From: Petaurus breviceps papuanus
Lineage: Eukaryota; Chordata; Mammalia; Diprotodontia; Petauridae
Direction: 5' to 3'
Length of the DNA stretch: 64,000 bases
Assembly: GCA_028583685.1 (NCBI GenBank)
Contig: JAMXIF010000048.1
Location: 18,378,015 to 18,442,014, forward strand
Positions 47,788-58,838 of this stretch are shown here, in pieces (within the stretch, counting starts at the first letter, position 1; every line of letters starts with the position of its first letter). Below the pieces are notes generated by a model, which was not told the origin of the DNA, did no database searches, and worked only from the letters and a program-made list of their open reading frames with translations. The translations under genes were made by a program, and so were the position numbers.

Positions 47788-48562
47788 TGTTGCGGTTTAA
47801 ACCCAGGGAAACCAGAAACTGTTGAGGTGGGGGCTCTGCCCACCCGAAAACTGTTGGGGCTTCATGATGTGTTGTCTCAACTGAGACAACACATCATGAA
47901 CTGTCTCAAAGAATTCAGTCAGACCACTTCTAATCCAAGTACAGGCATTTATTGAAGCGGGCTAAGTTCCAAGAGGAACCAGCAACTTCAGAGAAAGCAA
48001 GATGGATTTTTATAGGGTAAAGATGCAATTACATAATCAAGATTTACATGTAATAGAGGAATATCTTTAATATTAAAAAGGCAGGAAGAGTTTGTTAAGG
48101 GATTAGGTAATGAAGGAGGGATCCCATCTGTGTTTGAGTGGTTAAACATTCTGGCTATTCTGCCTTCCATCTGGCTAGCTATTGTAGTCCTGTCTGGTTA
48201 AGACAGATAGTTAGGTATTGTGGTCCTGTCGAGCTAGATGGATGATGTGATTGTGATTGAATACAAGAACACACCTGTTTCTGTGGGAATGGGTCTGGGG
48301 GCAGTGACCAGGTAGAGGCAGTAACTGGGTTCCCATGGAGTGGACACACCTAGTGTTTCTGTGGGAACCAAGAGTTCAGGGACACACCTGTTGTTCCAGT
48401 GAGCAGTGAGGCATTCATGAAGAAGTTAGGACATGGGGGGGAGGGGTGGGGAGCACTGAGCACGGTGGCGAAGTAGGTATAGTGGGGCCTGCTGTTCAGT
48501 GGGGCCAGGCCTATAATGTAGAGTATTGAGGCAGAGGCAGCTTTATTAGGATTCCATCAACA
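47788..48562 (-). mobile_element. Solo LTR fossil in TDRD12 intron 1, reverse
   Basis: About 775 bases with ends TGTTGCGG and CATCAACA. The minus strand has TATAAAAA (near 48017) and AATAAATGCC (near 47950) at LTR-like spacing. Short C-rich matches flank it (cccc/ccca). No internal retroviral part is present, so this is a solo LTR left by recombination. Confidence 0.7.
47861..47900. repeat. Perfect 19-bp inverted repeat with 2-base spacer
   Basis: ttcatgatgtgttgtctca, spacer ac, tgagacaacacatcatgaa. It lies inside the solo LTR near its U5 end. Confidence 0.98.
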
Positions 48563-49065
48563 CCCACTATAGCATTGTATAATATTTATAACATTATATC
48601 TGTTGTTAATTTTAAAAGGCTTCTGCATAGCCTAGCCCTTTGAATTAATGATGTCCTCTAGGACTACAAATGCAGTTTTTGATTGTATCCGTGAAATACT
48701 AAAAGAACCAGAGATGGTCTTCTGTTACATCCACTGGTTGCTCTTTAAAGGATCCTTTGGCAAATTCTCTGAAAGCCAAGAGATTTATACAACATGGTTA
48801 GGATCTGCGCAAGTGGGTGAAGAATCCACACTTGGTGAGATTGGGAGTCTTGGATAGAAATACTTTTTTCTGTGAAAGAACAATACCTTTCAAAGCTATT
48901 TTCTGACCAGAGAAGCAGATTTAGAAGACAAGGGGTAGAAGAAGGAGTCTTTTCTGTGAATGAAGAGAACTATGGAAATAGAATTCTTTCAGGTTGAGGA
49001 ATTTGGGCTTTAATACAGACTTAACATATTTCTAATAGTTGATCTTTTTTTTTTTTTTGCTACAG

Positions 49066-49102
49066 TGAGCTGTGCAGATGAATAATAATTCAGTAGCTGA
49101 AA
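49066..49102 (+). other. TDRD12: TDRD12 5'UTR portion of the start-codon exon
   Basis: It follows an acceptor with a 15-base T-rich tract and ctacag ending at 49065. It implies an upstream non-coding exon, most simply in the CpG island at 46.65-47.25 kb. Confidence 0.6.
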
Positions 49103-49126
49103 ATGATTGAAGTTTTCATACTTACG
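49103..49126 (+). CDS. TDRD12: TDRD12 first coding part, residues 1-8
   Basis: TDRD12 is a Tudor and DEAD-like helicase protein that works with PIWI proteins in secondary piRNA production in germ cells (family knowledge). The exon begins at 49066 after a long T tract and gctacag. It carries 37 bases of 5'UTR, then ATG ATT GAA GTT TTC ATA CTT ACG and a GTAACT donor. The eight residues MIEVFILT align one for one with the human start MLQLLVLK and join in phase 0 to IEDPGCFW in the next exon. This fixes the start. The exon is too short to appear as an ordinary open frame. Confidence 0.88.
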
Positions 49127-49293
49127 GTAACTTTCAAAAACTTATTTTAAAGTTATAAAATTGTAGTCCTTTTGAAACCTACCATTATAAATTGGGGTAA
49201 AATTTTAGTTTTTAGATGAGCTAATTTAGTTTGCCATTTTAGTTGATCTAATCCTTGAATAGAGATTGTGTCTAAAAATGTACTATTTTAAAG

Positions 49294-49471
49294 CAGAGGT
49301 GTCAAACACAACCCCAGCCCTTGCTGCCCAAACCAGATTAAAATTTGATTGGGAAAAATTTAACAAAAAAATGCAATAAAACATAGGTAATGTTAATGTG
49401 TGGTTTTTCAAAGTCAATATACGCTCCACGTATAGAGTTTAGTGCCCCTACTCCAATTTTTAACACCACTG
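49294..49471 (+). mobile_element. Non-autonomous hAT-type transposon
   Basis: Ends cagaggtgtcaaac and caccactg are imperfect terminal inverted repeats. The flanks ttttaaag (49286-49293) and ttttatag (49472-49479) match at 7 of 8, fitting the 8-base duplication of hAT elements. Confidence 0.8.
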
Positions 49472-49603
49472 TTTTATAGAACTACAAGCAATTAGGTCAA
49501 TTTGTACATGATAGCAACTGTCCAGATTTAGATAAGTTTAGTAATTATTTCTGCTAACATAAAAAGGAAAAAGAGGCTTGGAGGTTGTAACATACAGGAG
49601 ATT

Positions 49604-50095
49604 TTATACAGAGGAAAGAGTTATGGATTTTGAGTCAGCAGACCTAAACTGAAACCCAGCAATGCCATTTATATAACCTTTATTATTTTAGGCTAGCCAC
49701 CTAATAACTTCTCTGCTTCTCACTTTTCTCATTTGGAAAATTAGAGTTGGACCAAAACACCTGAAAGTCTCTGTTTAATCTATATATAATCCTATGATCA
49801 ACAATATGCTGCTTCCACTGTCTGCTTCAATGTAGGTGGCACAGAAGATAGAATACTGGGCCTGGACCAGAAGACCTGAGTTCAGAGCTGGTCGCAGATA
49901 CTTAGTAGCTAGGTGACTTTGAGCAAGTCATTTAACCTTTGTTACCTCACTTTCCTCGTATGTAAAATGTATAATAATAATAGCCCCACCTCCAAGGGTT
50001 GTTGTGAGGATCAAATAAGGTAATAATTGTAAAGTATTTAGCACAGTGCCTGTCCATAGTAAGCTTCATATAAATGTTAGCTATTATCATATTTT
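49604..50095 (+). mobile_element. Two CORE-SINEs in tandem
   Basis: 49604-49790 is an old MIR-type copy (ttatggattttgagtcagca). 49833-50095 is a fuller copy (ggtggcacagaagatagaat, gagcaagtcatttaaccttt, ggttgttgtgaggatcaaat, gcacagtgcctgtccatagt). Confidence 0.7.
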
Positions 50096-50159
50096 TATAA
50101 TGAAATTTCCAAAGATTAATAGGTGGGCAGAGATCACTATTATTGTTCACCACACAATC

Positions 50160-50310
50160 TGATTGTCAACTTAGTTTGTGAACTGGTCCAACCATTCTGG
50201 TGAGCAGTTTGGAATCACAATTTTGAAAAATGAATAAAATGTTTGTACTCTGACCTAGAGACCCAACTGCTAGGCATGCACTCAAATAAGGTTATTATTC
50301 CTGGCACTTA
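50160..50310 (+). mobile_element. L1 3' UTR fragment
   Basis: gtgaactggtccaaccattc, tggtgagcagtttggaatca and tgacctagagacccaactgc follow the L1 tail. Confidence 0.65.
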
Positions 50311-50689
50311 GGCAAGTGATGGCAGTAACTCATTTTTGAGAACATGTAGGAACAGCATTTCTTTCTTAGAGGATTAACTGCAAGTGTCCTTAAAGACATA
50401 ACTAGGAGTTCCAAGGGTTTTGAAGATGGGGGATTTGCAAGCAATGACAGTTATTTGGCTTAGCCCAATGAAAGAACCAGCCTGTTTCTTCTCCCATCTT
50501 CATGAATATATCCTCCTCCATCTAGGACGATATCCCTGTTAACAAAGAAATTTTTTTAAAAAAGAAAGAAAAGGAGGAGAGTAAAGGAGTTCAACACAGT
50601 TATTCAGCACATCAACCAAGGCACACACTGTCTGCAGAAGTCTATACCTATATTCTCCCACATTTGTAAAGAAGGGAGGTACCTTGTTT

Positions 50690-51115
50690 TCCTTTTTTGA
50701 TGGGTCCAAACCTGGTCATAATAATTACATACAGATAGTTCAGATTTAGTTTTTGTTGTGGTTCTTTCCAGTGATTTTGTTGTAGTTGTATATATTTTTT
50801 CCTGGTTCTACTTACTTCACATAGCATCAGTTCATAGAGTTTTTCCATATTTCTCTAAATGCCTCATAGTAATTTTAAAAAAATTTATACATTAACTTTC
50901 ATTTTTTGAAATTTTGAGTTCCAAATTCTCTCCCTCCCTCCATCCCCTGTCCTATGCATTGAGAAGGCAAACACCGTGAAATCATTCAGACATGGGACGT
51001 CAGGGAGAACATTTCCATTTTAGCATCATTTCTTACAGAGCAATAATATTCTGTTATATTCTTGTACCAGAACTTCTTTAGTCTTTCTTTGAAGGATCTT
51101 TGTTTATAATTCCTT
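50690..51115 (-). mobile_element. L1 3' pieces, reverse
   Basis: 50795-50870 (ggttctacttacttcacata) and 50880-51115 (tttgagttccaaattctctc, agagcaataatattctgtta) are reversed L1 tail text from at least two insertions. Confidence 0.65.
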
Positions 51116-51127
51116 GCTACTATAGAA

Positions 51128-51730
51128 AAAGTTGTCAAGTTGTTTTTTAGTTGTGTCCAAGTCTTCATAACCCCATTTAGGATTTTCTTGGCAAAGATAC
51201 TGGAGTGGGAGAACTTTGTACACAATTACAGACATATCGTATCTGTGATGACTAACTTTGATAGACTGGACTCCTCTCAGCAATGCAAAGTTTTTAGAAG
51301 ACAACTCCAAGGGACTCATGATGGAGAGGGATGAGGATGGAGAGAGAGAGACCACACCCAGAGAAAGAACTGTAGAGTCTGAATGCAGATTGAAGCAAAC
51401 TGCTTGCTCTCTTTTTTATTTTGCTTTGTTCCTTCTTTCTAATTGTTCATTTCATTGGTTATAATTCTTCTTTACAAATTGACTAATGTTTAGTGTGAAG
51501 GTATTTGTAAAACCTATATTGGATTGCATGCTGCCCTAGGGGAGGAGGAGATGGAGGGGGAGAAAATTTGGAACTCAATGGATTGTGGAACTGAATGTTA
51601 TAAACTAAAGTAAATAAATTTTAAAAAAAGGTACTAGAATGGTTTACCATTTCCTTCTCCAGTTTATTTTACACATGAGGAAACTGAGGCAAAAAGGGTT
51701 AAGTGATTTGCCCAGGGTCACACAGCTGCC
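51128..51730 (-). mobile_element. Long SINE (MAR1-type), reverse, split by an L1
   Basis: 51128-51208 (gttgtcaagttgttttttag, ggattttcttggcaaagata) and 51631-51730 (ttaccatttccttctccagt, gaggaaactgaggcaaaaag) are the two halves of one SINE. Confidence 0.88.
51209..51630 (+). mobile_element. 5'-truncated L1 inserted in a SINE
   Basis: tgatagactggactcctctc, ccaagggactcatgatgg, gaatgcagattgaagcaaac and aatttggaactcaatgg, then an A-rich tail. Flanks gatactggagtgg (51196-51208) and ggtactagaatgg (51630-51642) are the aged target duplication. Confidence 0.9.
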
Positions 51731-53508
51731 CTGATTTTAAATGTGTCCACATTATGATTTAGATTAGGGGAAACTCAGTCCAATAAAATCTGGATTTACA
51801 GTTACAAACGATATCACACAGGATGCCAGTTTTTCCAAGGGCTGTTTTGCTGCTTGCACCTCTTAAGTATAGGACTCACTCTAAACTATTTTGATGTATG
51901 TGGGGCCTTTCTGTGTGTTTTATACCTAGCAGTAGAATCTGTGGGTTATAAGTATGGACATTTTCTTCACTTTTAAAAAAATTGGATTTAGAGAAGTTTT
52001 TCATGTCTTAGTAGTTGATAATTCTCTTGATAAGTGTTGTCTTTATCCCCTTACCACCTTCCCATTGAGGGCTAGTTGCCCATTTAGCTTGGCTGTCAAG
52101 ATATTTAATGCTCTTTGTTTTAATACCCATACCCTCCATGAGAGTTCTCCTTTAAACGAGCAATTAAGTGAGATATAAGATACACAGAGGTCCTTCTGCC
52201 ACCTTCCACGTGTGTTGGTGCCTCATTTCACTGAAAAGAAAGAAATGTTTAATCAGTTGTTCTCCAAGTTGGATTATGAGACTTCAGTCAAGTTCAGTTG
52301 GTAGTGCTATTCTCATTTACAATTATCATTGCATGTGTTCTTCTGACTCTTGTCAACATTGTGTCCTACTCTTTCCAAGCTCTTTCTCTGAATTCCTTAT
52401 ACTCATTATTTCATTCAACTCAGTAATATTCTATTGCTTTCATACATCACTAGATGTACTCTTTTTGATGCCAAAGGACAGAGTTTAAGGTCTGTGGAAA
52501 CTTGATAAAGAGTTGCCAGCTCTGGCACTTTGCCTGGGAGGTGATGATTCTAGCCATAGCAGGAAAGAATAAGGATGAATGGGGAATTTGGATAGTGACT
52601 TTGATTTTTGCAAGGACCCTTACAATTTAGCTTCAGTCTTTGGTTTGGAATGAGATGAGCTCCCAGAATATTCAAATGTCAAAGTACATTTGAAAGCCAA
52701 ACAGCATATTCCTCGGGTTGTCAACAGTATTACATCCTTGTAGTAGTTCTTGTGTAATATAGAGAAGTGACCTTTAAAGTGGATTCTATGCTCCACATAA
52801 AATGGAGCCTGCATTTCCCAGGAACAATGCATTTTGCTAATTTTTTAATTCATGGCTTGCATTTATTTTGCTGAAGCAGGAGTCTGAAAGTCTGGGTTTT
52901 TGCTAATGTTAAATATTTCTAAATTAATAAACAGCTTTGATGATTTAATACTATGAATAGGACTATGTGACTTTGTAGAATTTTTTTTATAATACTTTGT
53001 ATTTGGAAGTGGTGTTAAGGATGGACAAGCAATGTATTGAGCTTAGGCAGAGAGTGATTTACACCAGTTAGTGCAGTTGTTTAGATTATGATATCTAAAT
53101 TTTAGTTTTAAGTACCTTATCTTCATCAGAGAAAAACTGCTTCATAATCACACACTACACTCCATTTTTTTGGTTTTTCTTTTGGCTTGTCTTGGTCTTA
53201 AGGGAGACTGGTTAAATGTGTCTACAATTCATTGTTAGCCATTACCATTACCAGGTTCAGTAACATGATCTTTGCAAATAAAGACCAGGATATTTGCCAA
53301 AGTCTCATTAGGTTCTTCTTTGATGACTGAACTCTTATGTTATCAGTTAAGGATTGTCTGTTCAGAGCTTCAGAAGAGGGATATCATGAAATAACAAGGG
53401 TATTAAAAAAACTCACTTCAGATGTTGATTGCATTAGTTTTATATTGTTGGATTGTTGCTTCCAAAGGGAGTGCAGAGAAGGTGCAGTTCATTAAGAAGT
53501 CATTTATA

Positions 53509-53663
53509 GGGGTGGCCAGGTAGCGCAGCGAGTAAGAGCACTGGCCCCAGTGTTGGGATGACCTGGGGATAGAATCCCGGCTCAGACACTCGGCACCACA
53601 CCCAGACATAACTGGCCGCGTCACCTTGAGCAAGTTACTTAACGCCGATTGCTTTTTAAAAAA
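53509..53663 (+). mobile_element. Second-family tRNA-like SINE with perfect TSD
   Basis: ggggtggccaggtagcgcag, box B-like gggatagaatcc, cacacccagacataactggc, then A-rich. The 12-base duplication aagtcatttata is identical at 53497-53508 and 53664-53675. It lies 310 bases before TDRD12 coding exon 2. Confidence 0.95.
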
Positions 53664-53973
53664 AAGTCATTTATATTTGGCTTTATAATACACTCATATG
53701 TATCCTCATATGCTTTTCTAGTGTTCTTCCCCAGATATGTCTTCTAATTTGTCTTACTGTTCAGTTCATAAGCCATATTTTCCCTTAAGAGATGAAAAGG
53801 TCTACTAGGTATTATTTTAAATACATATATTTTATATGTATATTATTATAAGAGCTATTAAAAGTAGATTTGTATTTTGAAGCCTTTTAAAAGAAATATA
53901 TATCATGATAGTGGTATTGTATATATTTTGTGGTCCTTTAAAATCACTCGTTTTTGTTTCTTTTTAAAATTAG

Positions 53974-54135
53974 ATTGAAGATCCTGGATGCTTCTGGGTT
54001 ATTATAAAAGGATGTGATACCTTTTTAGATCGTGAAATGGAATACCAAAAGTTAAATATTGAAATGAATGCCTTCTATAATAGTGTATATAAAGATGTAG
54101 AAAAAGTAAAGCCATTACTCTTAGAAGAAGGACAG
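53974..54135 (+). CDS. TDRD12: TDRD12 coding exon 2, residues 9-62
   Basis: Encodes [14 protein letters not shown]..., then [17 protein letters not shown] and KPLLLEEGQ. It closely follows the human N-terminus ([38 protein letters not shown]), the lead-in to the first Tudor domain. The acceptor is aaaattag and the donor ACAG|GTAAAT. It is exactly 54 codons in phase 0, with no damage. Confidence 0.96.
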
Positions 54136-54224
54136 GTAAATATCCTTATCAGCATAATTTTGAAATATGGGCTAAAATGTTTAAAAAAAAAAAACTCTGG
54201 TGGTATGAAGATGGGGAGAAAAGG

Positions 54225-54282
54225 AATGTGTGTGTGTGTATATGTGTGTATGTATGTATATATGTGTGTGTGTGTGTGTGAC
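54225..54282. repeat. GT/TATG microsatellite
   Basis: Compound tgtg and tatg units 90 bases past the TDRD12 coding exon 2 donor. Confidence 0.9.
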
Positions 54283-54284
54283 AG

Positions 54285-54800
54285 CACCAGAGTTCAGGTC
54301 CTGCCCCACTATTTACTAGTTATATGACATTGATCAAAGCCTTAAATTCACTTAGCCTCAACCTCTTCATCAATAAAATGGGCATCATTAATAAGCTGAC
54401 CTTAAAGGGTTGTTTTGAGGTAAGAGATTTGTAAACTGATAAATCATTGTACACAATGCACTACTAATCTTTTTGCTACCTTGAAGTTAAATATAGACAT
54501 TGTTTTTTGAAACTTAGTTTTTTTTTAAATGGTAGGATAGTACATTTCCTTTACTCCTATCTTTCTTCAAAACTTTTCCTAAATTAAGAGGCAACAAAAT
54601 GTAGTAGTGGGCAGAGCATTGAACTCTGTGTGTCTGTGTGTGTGTCAGGAGAACCTGGCTTGGAAGTCAGGAGATCTGGCTTGAATCCTCATTTGTGCTG
54701 CTGATGAAGTCACTTGATAGCCTTGCTGAATTGCAGCTTCCTTATCTGTAAAAATAGGGAGTTTGCATTAAATATTCTCCAGTGCCCCTTTTAGTTCTCT
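54285..54800 (+). mobile_element. Two old CORE-SINEs
   Basis: 54285-54440 (ccactatttactagttatat, tcatcaataaaatgggcatc) and 54592-54800 (tgtagtagtgggcagagcat, cttatctgtaaaaataggga). Both are diverged MIR-type copies. The second carries a short GT run. Confidence 0.55.
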
Positions 54801-54869
54801 AATACTATGATTCTGTGATTTGTGATGTTAACATACAACCAAGAAACTTTTATGTGTTTGTTTTTGCAG

Positions 54870-55006
54870 GCTTGTGTGGTTTACTGCCAGGAATTGAAGT
54901 GCTGGTGTAGGGCAGTTATTAAGTCAATCATGTCCTCTGCAGACCATTATTTGGCAGAATGCTTCCTGGTGGATTTTGCCAAATATATTCCTGTAAAATC
55001 AAAAAA
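54870..55006 (+). CDS. TDRD12: TDRD12 coding exon 3, Tudor domain core (residues 63-107)
   Basis: Encodes [20 protein letters not shown]..., then [19 protein letters not shown]. This is the Tudor beta-barrel: the W-C-R-A strand and the L-V-D-F turn match the family's W-x-R-A and V-D-Y/F-G positions. In other family members the fold binds methylarginine or peptide tails; binding by this copy is inference. The acceptor is tttttgcag and the donor AAAA|GTATGT, ending in phase 2. Confidence 0.96.
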
Positions 55007-56223
55007 GTATGTAGACCTCTTTAAGCCTTTCTTTTTTTATTTTTTTTTTTTGAGAAATTTTAAATCTGTGAACTGAATTATTGGAGTACAGAATCTTTGG
55101 AGAAAAGATTACAGGAACTGGTATTATATAGCTTTGAGAAGGAAAGACTTGCTGGCTCAACTCTGTACTCAGGGAATGGAGGGAAAAGTAGGCCTTAAGG
55201 ATCAGTGGAAGGGCACTTATCTCCTTTTACTCATCTTCTCGTGGGTTATACTCAAATCAAAACTAGAACCTCACAGCTCTGAAAAAAAGGCACATCCTGG
55301 AATTGTGCCAGTGGGGAGCTTGTCTGTAATAAAGAACCTCCATGTAGACCAAGAGAGAGAGATTTTTTGTAATGGTCTGTTTCTCTGTTAGAATCTTCCT
55401 TATTTTCTGTTAATTTTTTTTTTGTTTTTAGTTTGGTGGGAGCTGTTTTATTAATAGGTGCATGAGTAATTTAGATTTTCTATTAGAATTTGGTTCTTTT
55501 GACAAACTCTTACACTATATATTTGATTAGTTTCCAAGCAAAAGAATGGTAGAATTAGATTTTGAAGGCACCTCCTTTGGCATCCAATATGAAACCTCCA
55601 AACAGCAGAGTACCTAAGTTATCCAAGGGATAGGTATTCTGCTCTATGCAAGGAGGTTCATTAAATGTGCTATATAAGTAGCGATTTATTCATTCAGTTG
55701 GTTATACCACAAATTCTAAGGGACTGCTTTAGTTGCAAAACAGACTATGTGATAAATTTTAGAAGAATTGAGATTAAAATGTTGAATATGGTGTTTTCAC
55801 AATGCCCCATCCCTCCACCTGTTACACACCAAGTTAGCAAATAGTAATAACTGAGGTTCTCATTTGCCAAAATAATTAATAAAAATTGGTGCTGTGTACT
55901 AAAATAAAAATTGGATTAAAATGTTTTGTAAATCAGTGAACCTTCTAATTTTTAGTTGTACTAAATTGCGGTTTTGTTTTACTACCTAAATGTACTTTAG
56001 ATATTGTGACTCTGAATTCTTTAACTCTTTGAGACTTAATTTGACAAAAAGAAGTACTGATTTATTTATGGGTTCTTTATGTAGCAGTTAATGGCCTGAA
56101 TTAGTCATATTTGAGAGAAATGTTTTATTGTTATCACCTTTTCATGCATGAATGAAATGTCATTTATTGTTCACTCTGTATTCTGTATTTATGCAATGAA
56201 TCTGTGTCTGTTTCACTATTAAG
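55007..56223 (+). other. TDRD12: TDRD12 intron after coding exon 3
   Basis: GTATGT to TTAAG. AT-rich, with T runs. The open frame 55134-55391 shows nothing familiar, and no repeat family is recognised. Confidence 0.8.
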
Positions 56224-56343
56224 CATCCGAGTTGCAGTAGAAGCTTTCATGCAACTTCCTTATAGAGCAAAAAAGTTTAGACTATACTGCACAAAACCAG
56301 TCACATTACATATTGACTTCTGTGAAGATAATGCAGGAATTGT
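56224..56343 (+). CDS. TDRD12: TDRD12 coding exon 4, residues 108-147
   Basis: It completes Asn108 and encodes [25 protein letters not shown]..., close to human [25 protein letters not shown]. The segment follows the Tudor core and belongs to the extended Tudor (SN-like) region. The acceptor is ttaag, the donor TTGT|GTAAGT, and it ends in phase 2. Confidence 0.95.
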
Positions 56344-56739
56344 GTAAGTATGACTTCTTAGAAATATTGACTACTGTATAGTAGTCTTGCATTCATTAAT
56401 CAAATGCAAGATATTTAGATTATACCTTTTCATTGGTGTTAAGGTTTTCCAAACTGTATTTTTTAGTATGATGTGTGAATCCTGGATATTCTATTTCCTT
56501 TTATAAAAATCTTTTATATTTCACTTGAGCAATAGTTCCCTAAAACTTGGCAGAATGAACCTTCCTGGTATACTGTCTAGTGTTTAATTTGTCTGTTAAC
56601 TAAGCTTATGATTGATGGCGTGTATTCTTGAAGTTCTTTCTAGTTACTCTAATTGTTAGCAAAAAATTGTAAGAAATTTGCAGTGCATATATTTCCTATT
56701 CCTGGGCTACCCTCTTACTCCTTTCTTTTCTATTTACTT

Positions 56740-57850
56740 TGCTAAATGTTGTGTTGATTCTTTCATTTTAACACTTTTCCCTTCTTTCTGCTTCCTGTTC
56801 AATAAACATTTATTAACTCATTTTCTCTTCTTTCCTTCTCTCCTGGTCACTTTGTCTCCCTTTCCTGTGGTTTCTTCTCTGTCCATGATGCTTTCTTTAT
56901 CTTTTCTGTACCGTTGTGGTTCTCATTTTGATGGATTTACCTGCTGTTGCTTCTGCCTCCTTTCCAGCCAACTTTCATGGTTTCTGCCATCTACTCTCTT
57001 TAGTCTTTCCTTTCTTTCCTTCTCTGTCTCCCCTATACAAGGAGATATGAGATGGGAAAATGGTTTATCTCTTTGTTAATGACAGCCTCATTTGCACTTT
57101 GTCCCTCCTATCACTTTTGCTTCACTCTCCAGCCTTGCTGCCTACTGCATCTGTGTTCAACCCAAGGACATCCCCTGCCCCCCCCCCCCCCCCCCCCCCC
57201 CCTTTACCCATCCCTTTCTTTGTTGAAATCACTGCTTTAGCTCTGTTCCCACATCTGACCCTTGCTGGTTCACTTTCCTTTGATCTTTCACCTCCTAAAC
57301 TCCATATAGTCTTTACCTCTTCATGCTATGTCATCTTCTTTTTGCTCTACTGAGCTGTTTTCTGATGATGCTTTAGCTGTTCTTCTAACTTTGCTTATTT
57401 CTGCCTCACATGATTCCTTGGATTATAGTCTCTTAACCCCTTAACTCCTTTAGGTAGTCTGTTTTTTCCTTTACTTATCCCTGTCATTGTCAACTTTGCC
57501 TTCCTCTCCCTGATACATTCTTTCCAATCAATCTCTACTTCTTGCCCTTTCTACCACTTTCTTGTTCCTTAACTGATTGTCCAGATTTACTTCTTTCCCT
57601 GTTCACTTGTGTCACAATTTCATCTACTCTCTGACCTGTCTTTTCTCACTTTGACCCTTCAGGCTCTTGTCTCTGATCTGCCTTTTTATTCTCATTTACT
57701 TGCTTTGGGAGTTGTTTCAGCATTCTTTCCAGCTCCACTCATAAACACAGAATATTTTCCAGTTCATTATTCTTTCCATGACAGTGACATTTTAGAGCAG
57801 AACGTGATAGTTGTCCTCTAAATCATCATTAAAGGATAAGAATGTATCCT
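56740..57850 (+). mobile_element. Pyrimidine-rich block with a C25 run, possibly L2-derived
   Basis: Over 1 kb of C/T-rich + strand. The text tgacctgtcttttctcactt and tctctgatctgcctttttat resembles the sense strand of L2 upstream of RT, but no motif is decisive. 57178-57202 is a run of about 25 C. Confidence 0.4.
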
Positions 57851-58782
57851 TACCCTACTTAATTTTCCCTTAGGAAGGCTTTTGATTTGTTATTCATTAC
57901 CTTATTGAAATGCTTCCTGACTCGGTGCAGGCATTGCTCTTGCCAGGCTTGTCTCTCTGGCATATATCCAGTACTCATATAACATCTTTCTTATGCACTT
58001 ATTTTAAAGACAAAATTAAGCTTTCCTTTGTATATTATATATAATATATACACATATGTATTTACATCTATACATATCTATGTATATATACTGAGTGTAC
58101 CAAAAGTCAGTACAAATTTAAGCTTACTAAAACTTAAATATGTTATTTAGACATTTCTTATGGATCAGGGATTCTTAAGGAAAATATGAACAGTTCTGCA
58201 ATCCAAATTAGGGTTATTGCTGATAGTACTTAGTAAGGTAATAGGAACCGGAAGTTTTTAGTTCTAATCTCCTTTGCACTGGATAGACTATTCAGGAATG
58301 CTGTGTTTAATTCTAGCTGTCACAATTGGCAAACTGATATTTATCCAGATGAGGGTGATTAGGGTAACAGAAGGTCTGAAATGAAGCACTGACTGTTACT
58401 CCGGGTATAGAGATATTCAATTCTTTTCCATTAGTATAGACAGCAGTACCATAAGGTAGACCTGTCATGGACATCAAACTATGTCTCCTAACTGCAAAGG
58501 GAAAGAAAAGGTTCTTGTATCTCTCATTATCATTATATTCAGAATATGTTTTTTTCTTTTTAAATATTTGTTGATGCTTTTTATAACAGCACAGTCATTT
58601 CCCAATGACTTCCACTTCTAAGATAACCCTCTTTAACAAGTACAGCCAAGCAAAGTAAATTAACGGTATTAAAATTTTATGTAACCACCCCCCACAAGAG
58701 TAAGAACAATCAATATCAGATTCTTCTTATGATAATGCATTCAGTGAAATAATGAATTTATTTGTGTTCACTATTTTTCTAG
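57851..58782 (+). other. TDRD12: TDRD12 intron after coding exon 4, unclassified part
   Basis: Contains a TATA-type dinucleotide run (58030-58095) and possible decayed LINE text at 58260-58440 (tgtttaattctagctgtcac). No gene is seen. Confidence 0.4.
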
Positions 58783-58838
58783 ACCTGCTAAGAAATGGGA
58801 TAGTGCTGCCATTCAGTACTTTCAGAATATTCTAAAAG
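58783..58838 (+). CDS. TDRD12: TDRD12 coding exon 5, residues 148-166
   Basis: A short exon that completes Val148 and encodes PAKKWDSAAIQYFQNILK (human PAKKWDNAAIQYFQNLLK). The acceptor is ttttctag and the donor AAAG|GTAAGA. Codon phases (2 in, 1 out) fit both neighbours, which confirms the call despite its 56-base length. Confidence 0.95.

Larger units (their letters stand above)
47250..53973 (+). other. TDRD12: TDRD12 5' introns (to coding exon 2)
   Basis: It spans from the inferred first exon to the acceptor at 53973 and contains the start-codon exon at 49066-49126. 48563-49065, 50345-50645 and 51735-53490 show no feature I recognise apart from short AT-rich runs. Confidence 0.7.

Noticed and set aside
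56678-57353. Long hydrophobic + strand open frames
   Set aside because: Produced by a pyrimidine-rich stretch (Ser/Leu/Phe/Pro codons) and a C run, in a TDRD12 intron.
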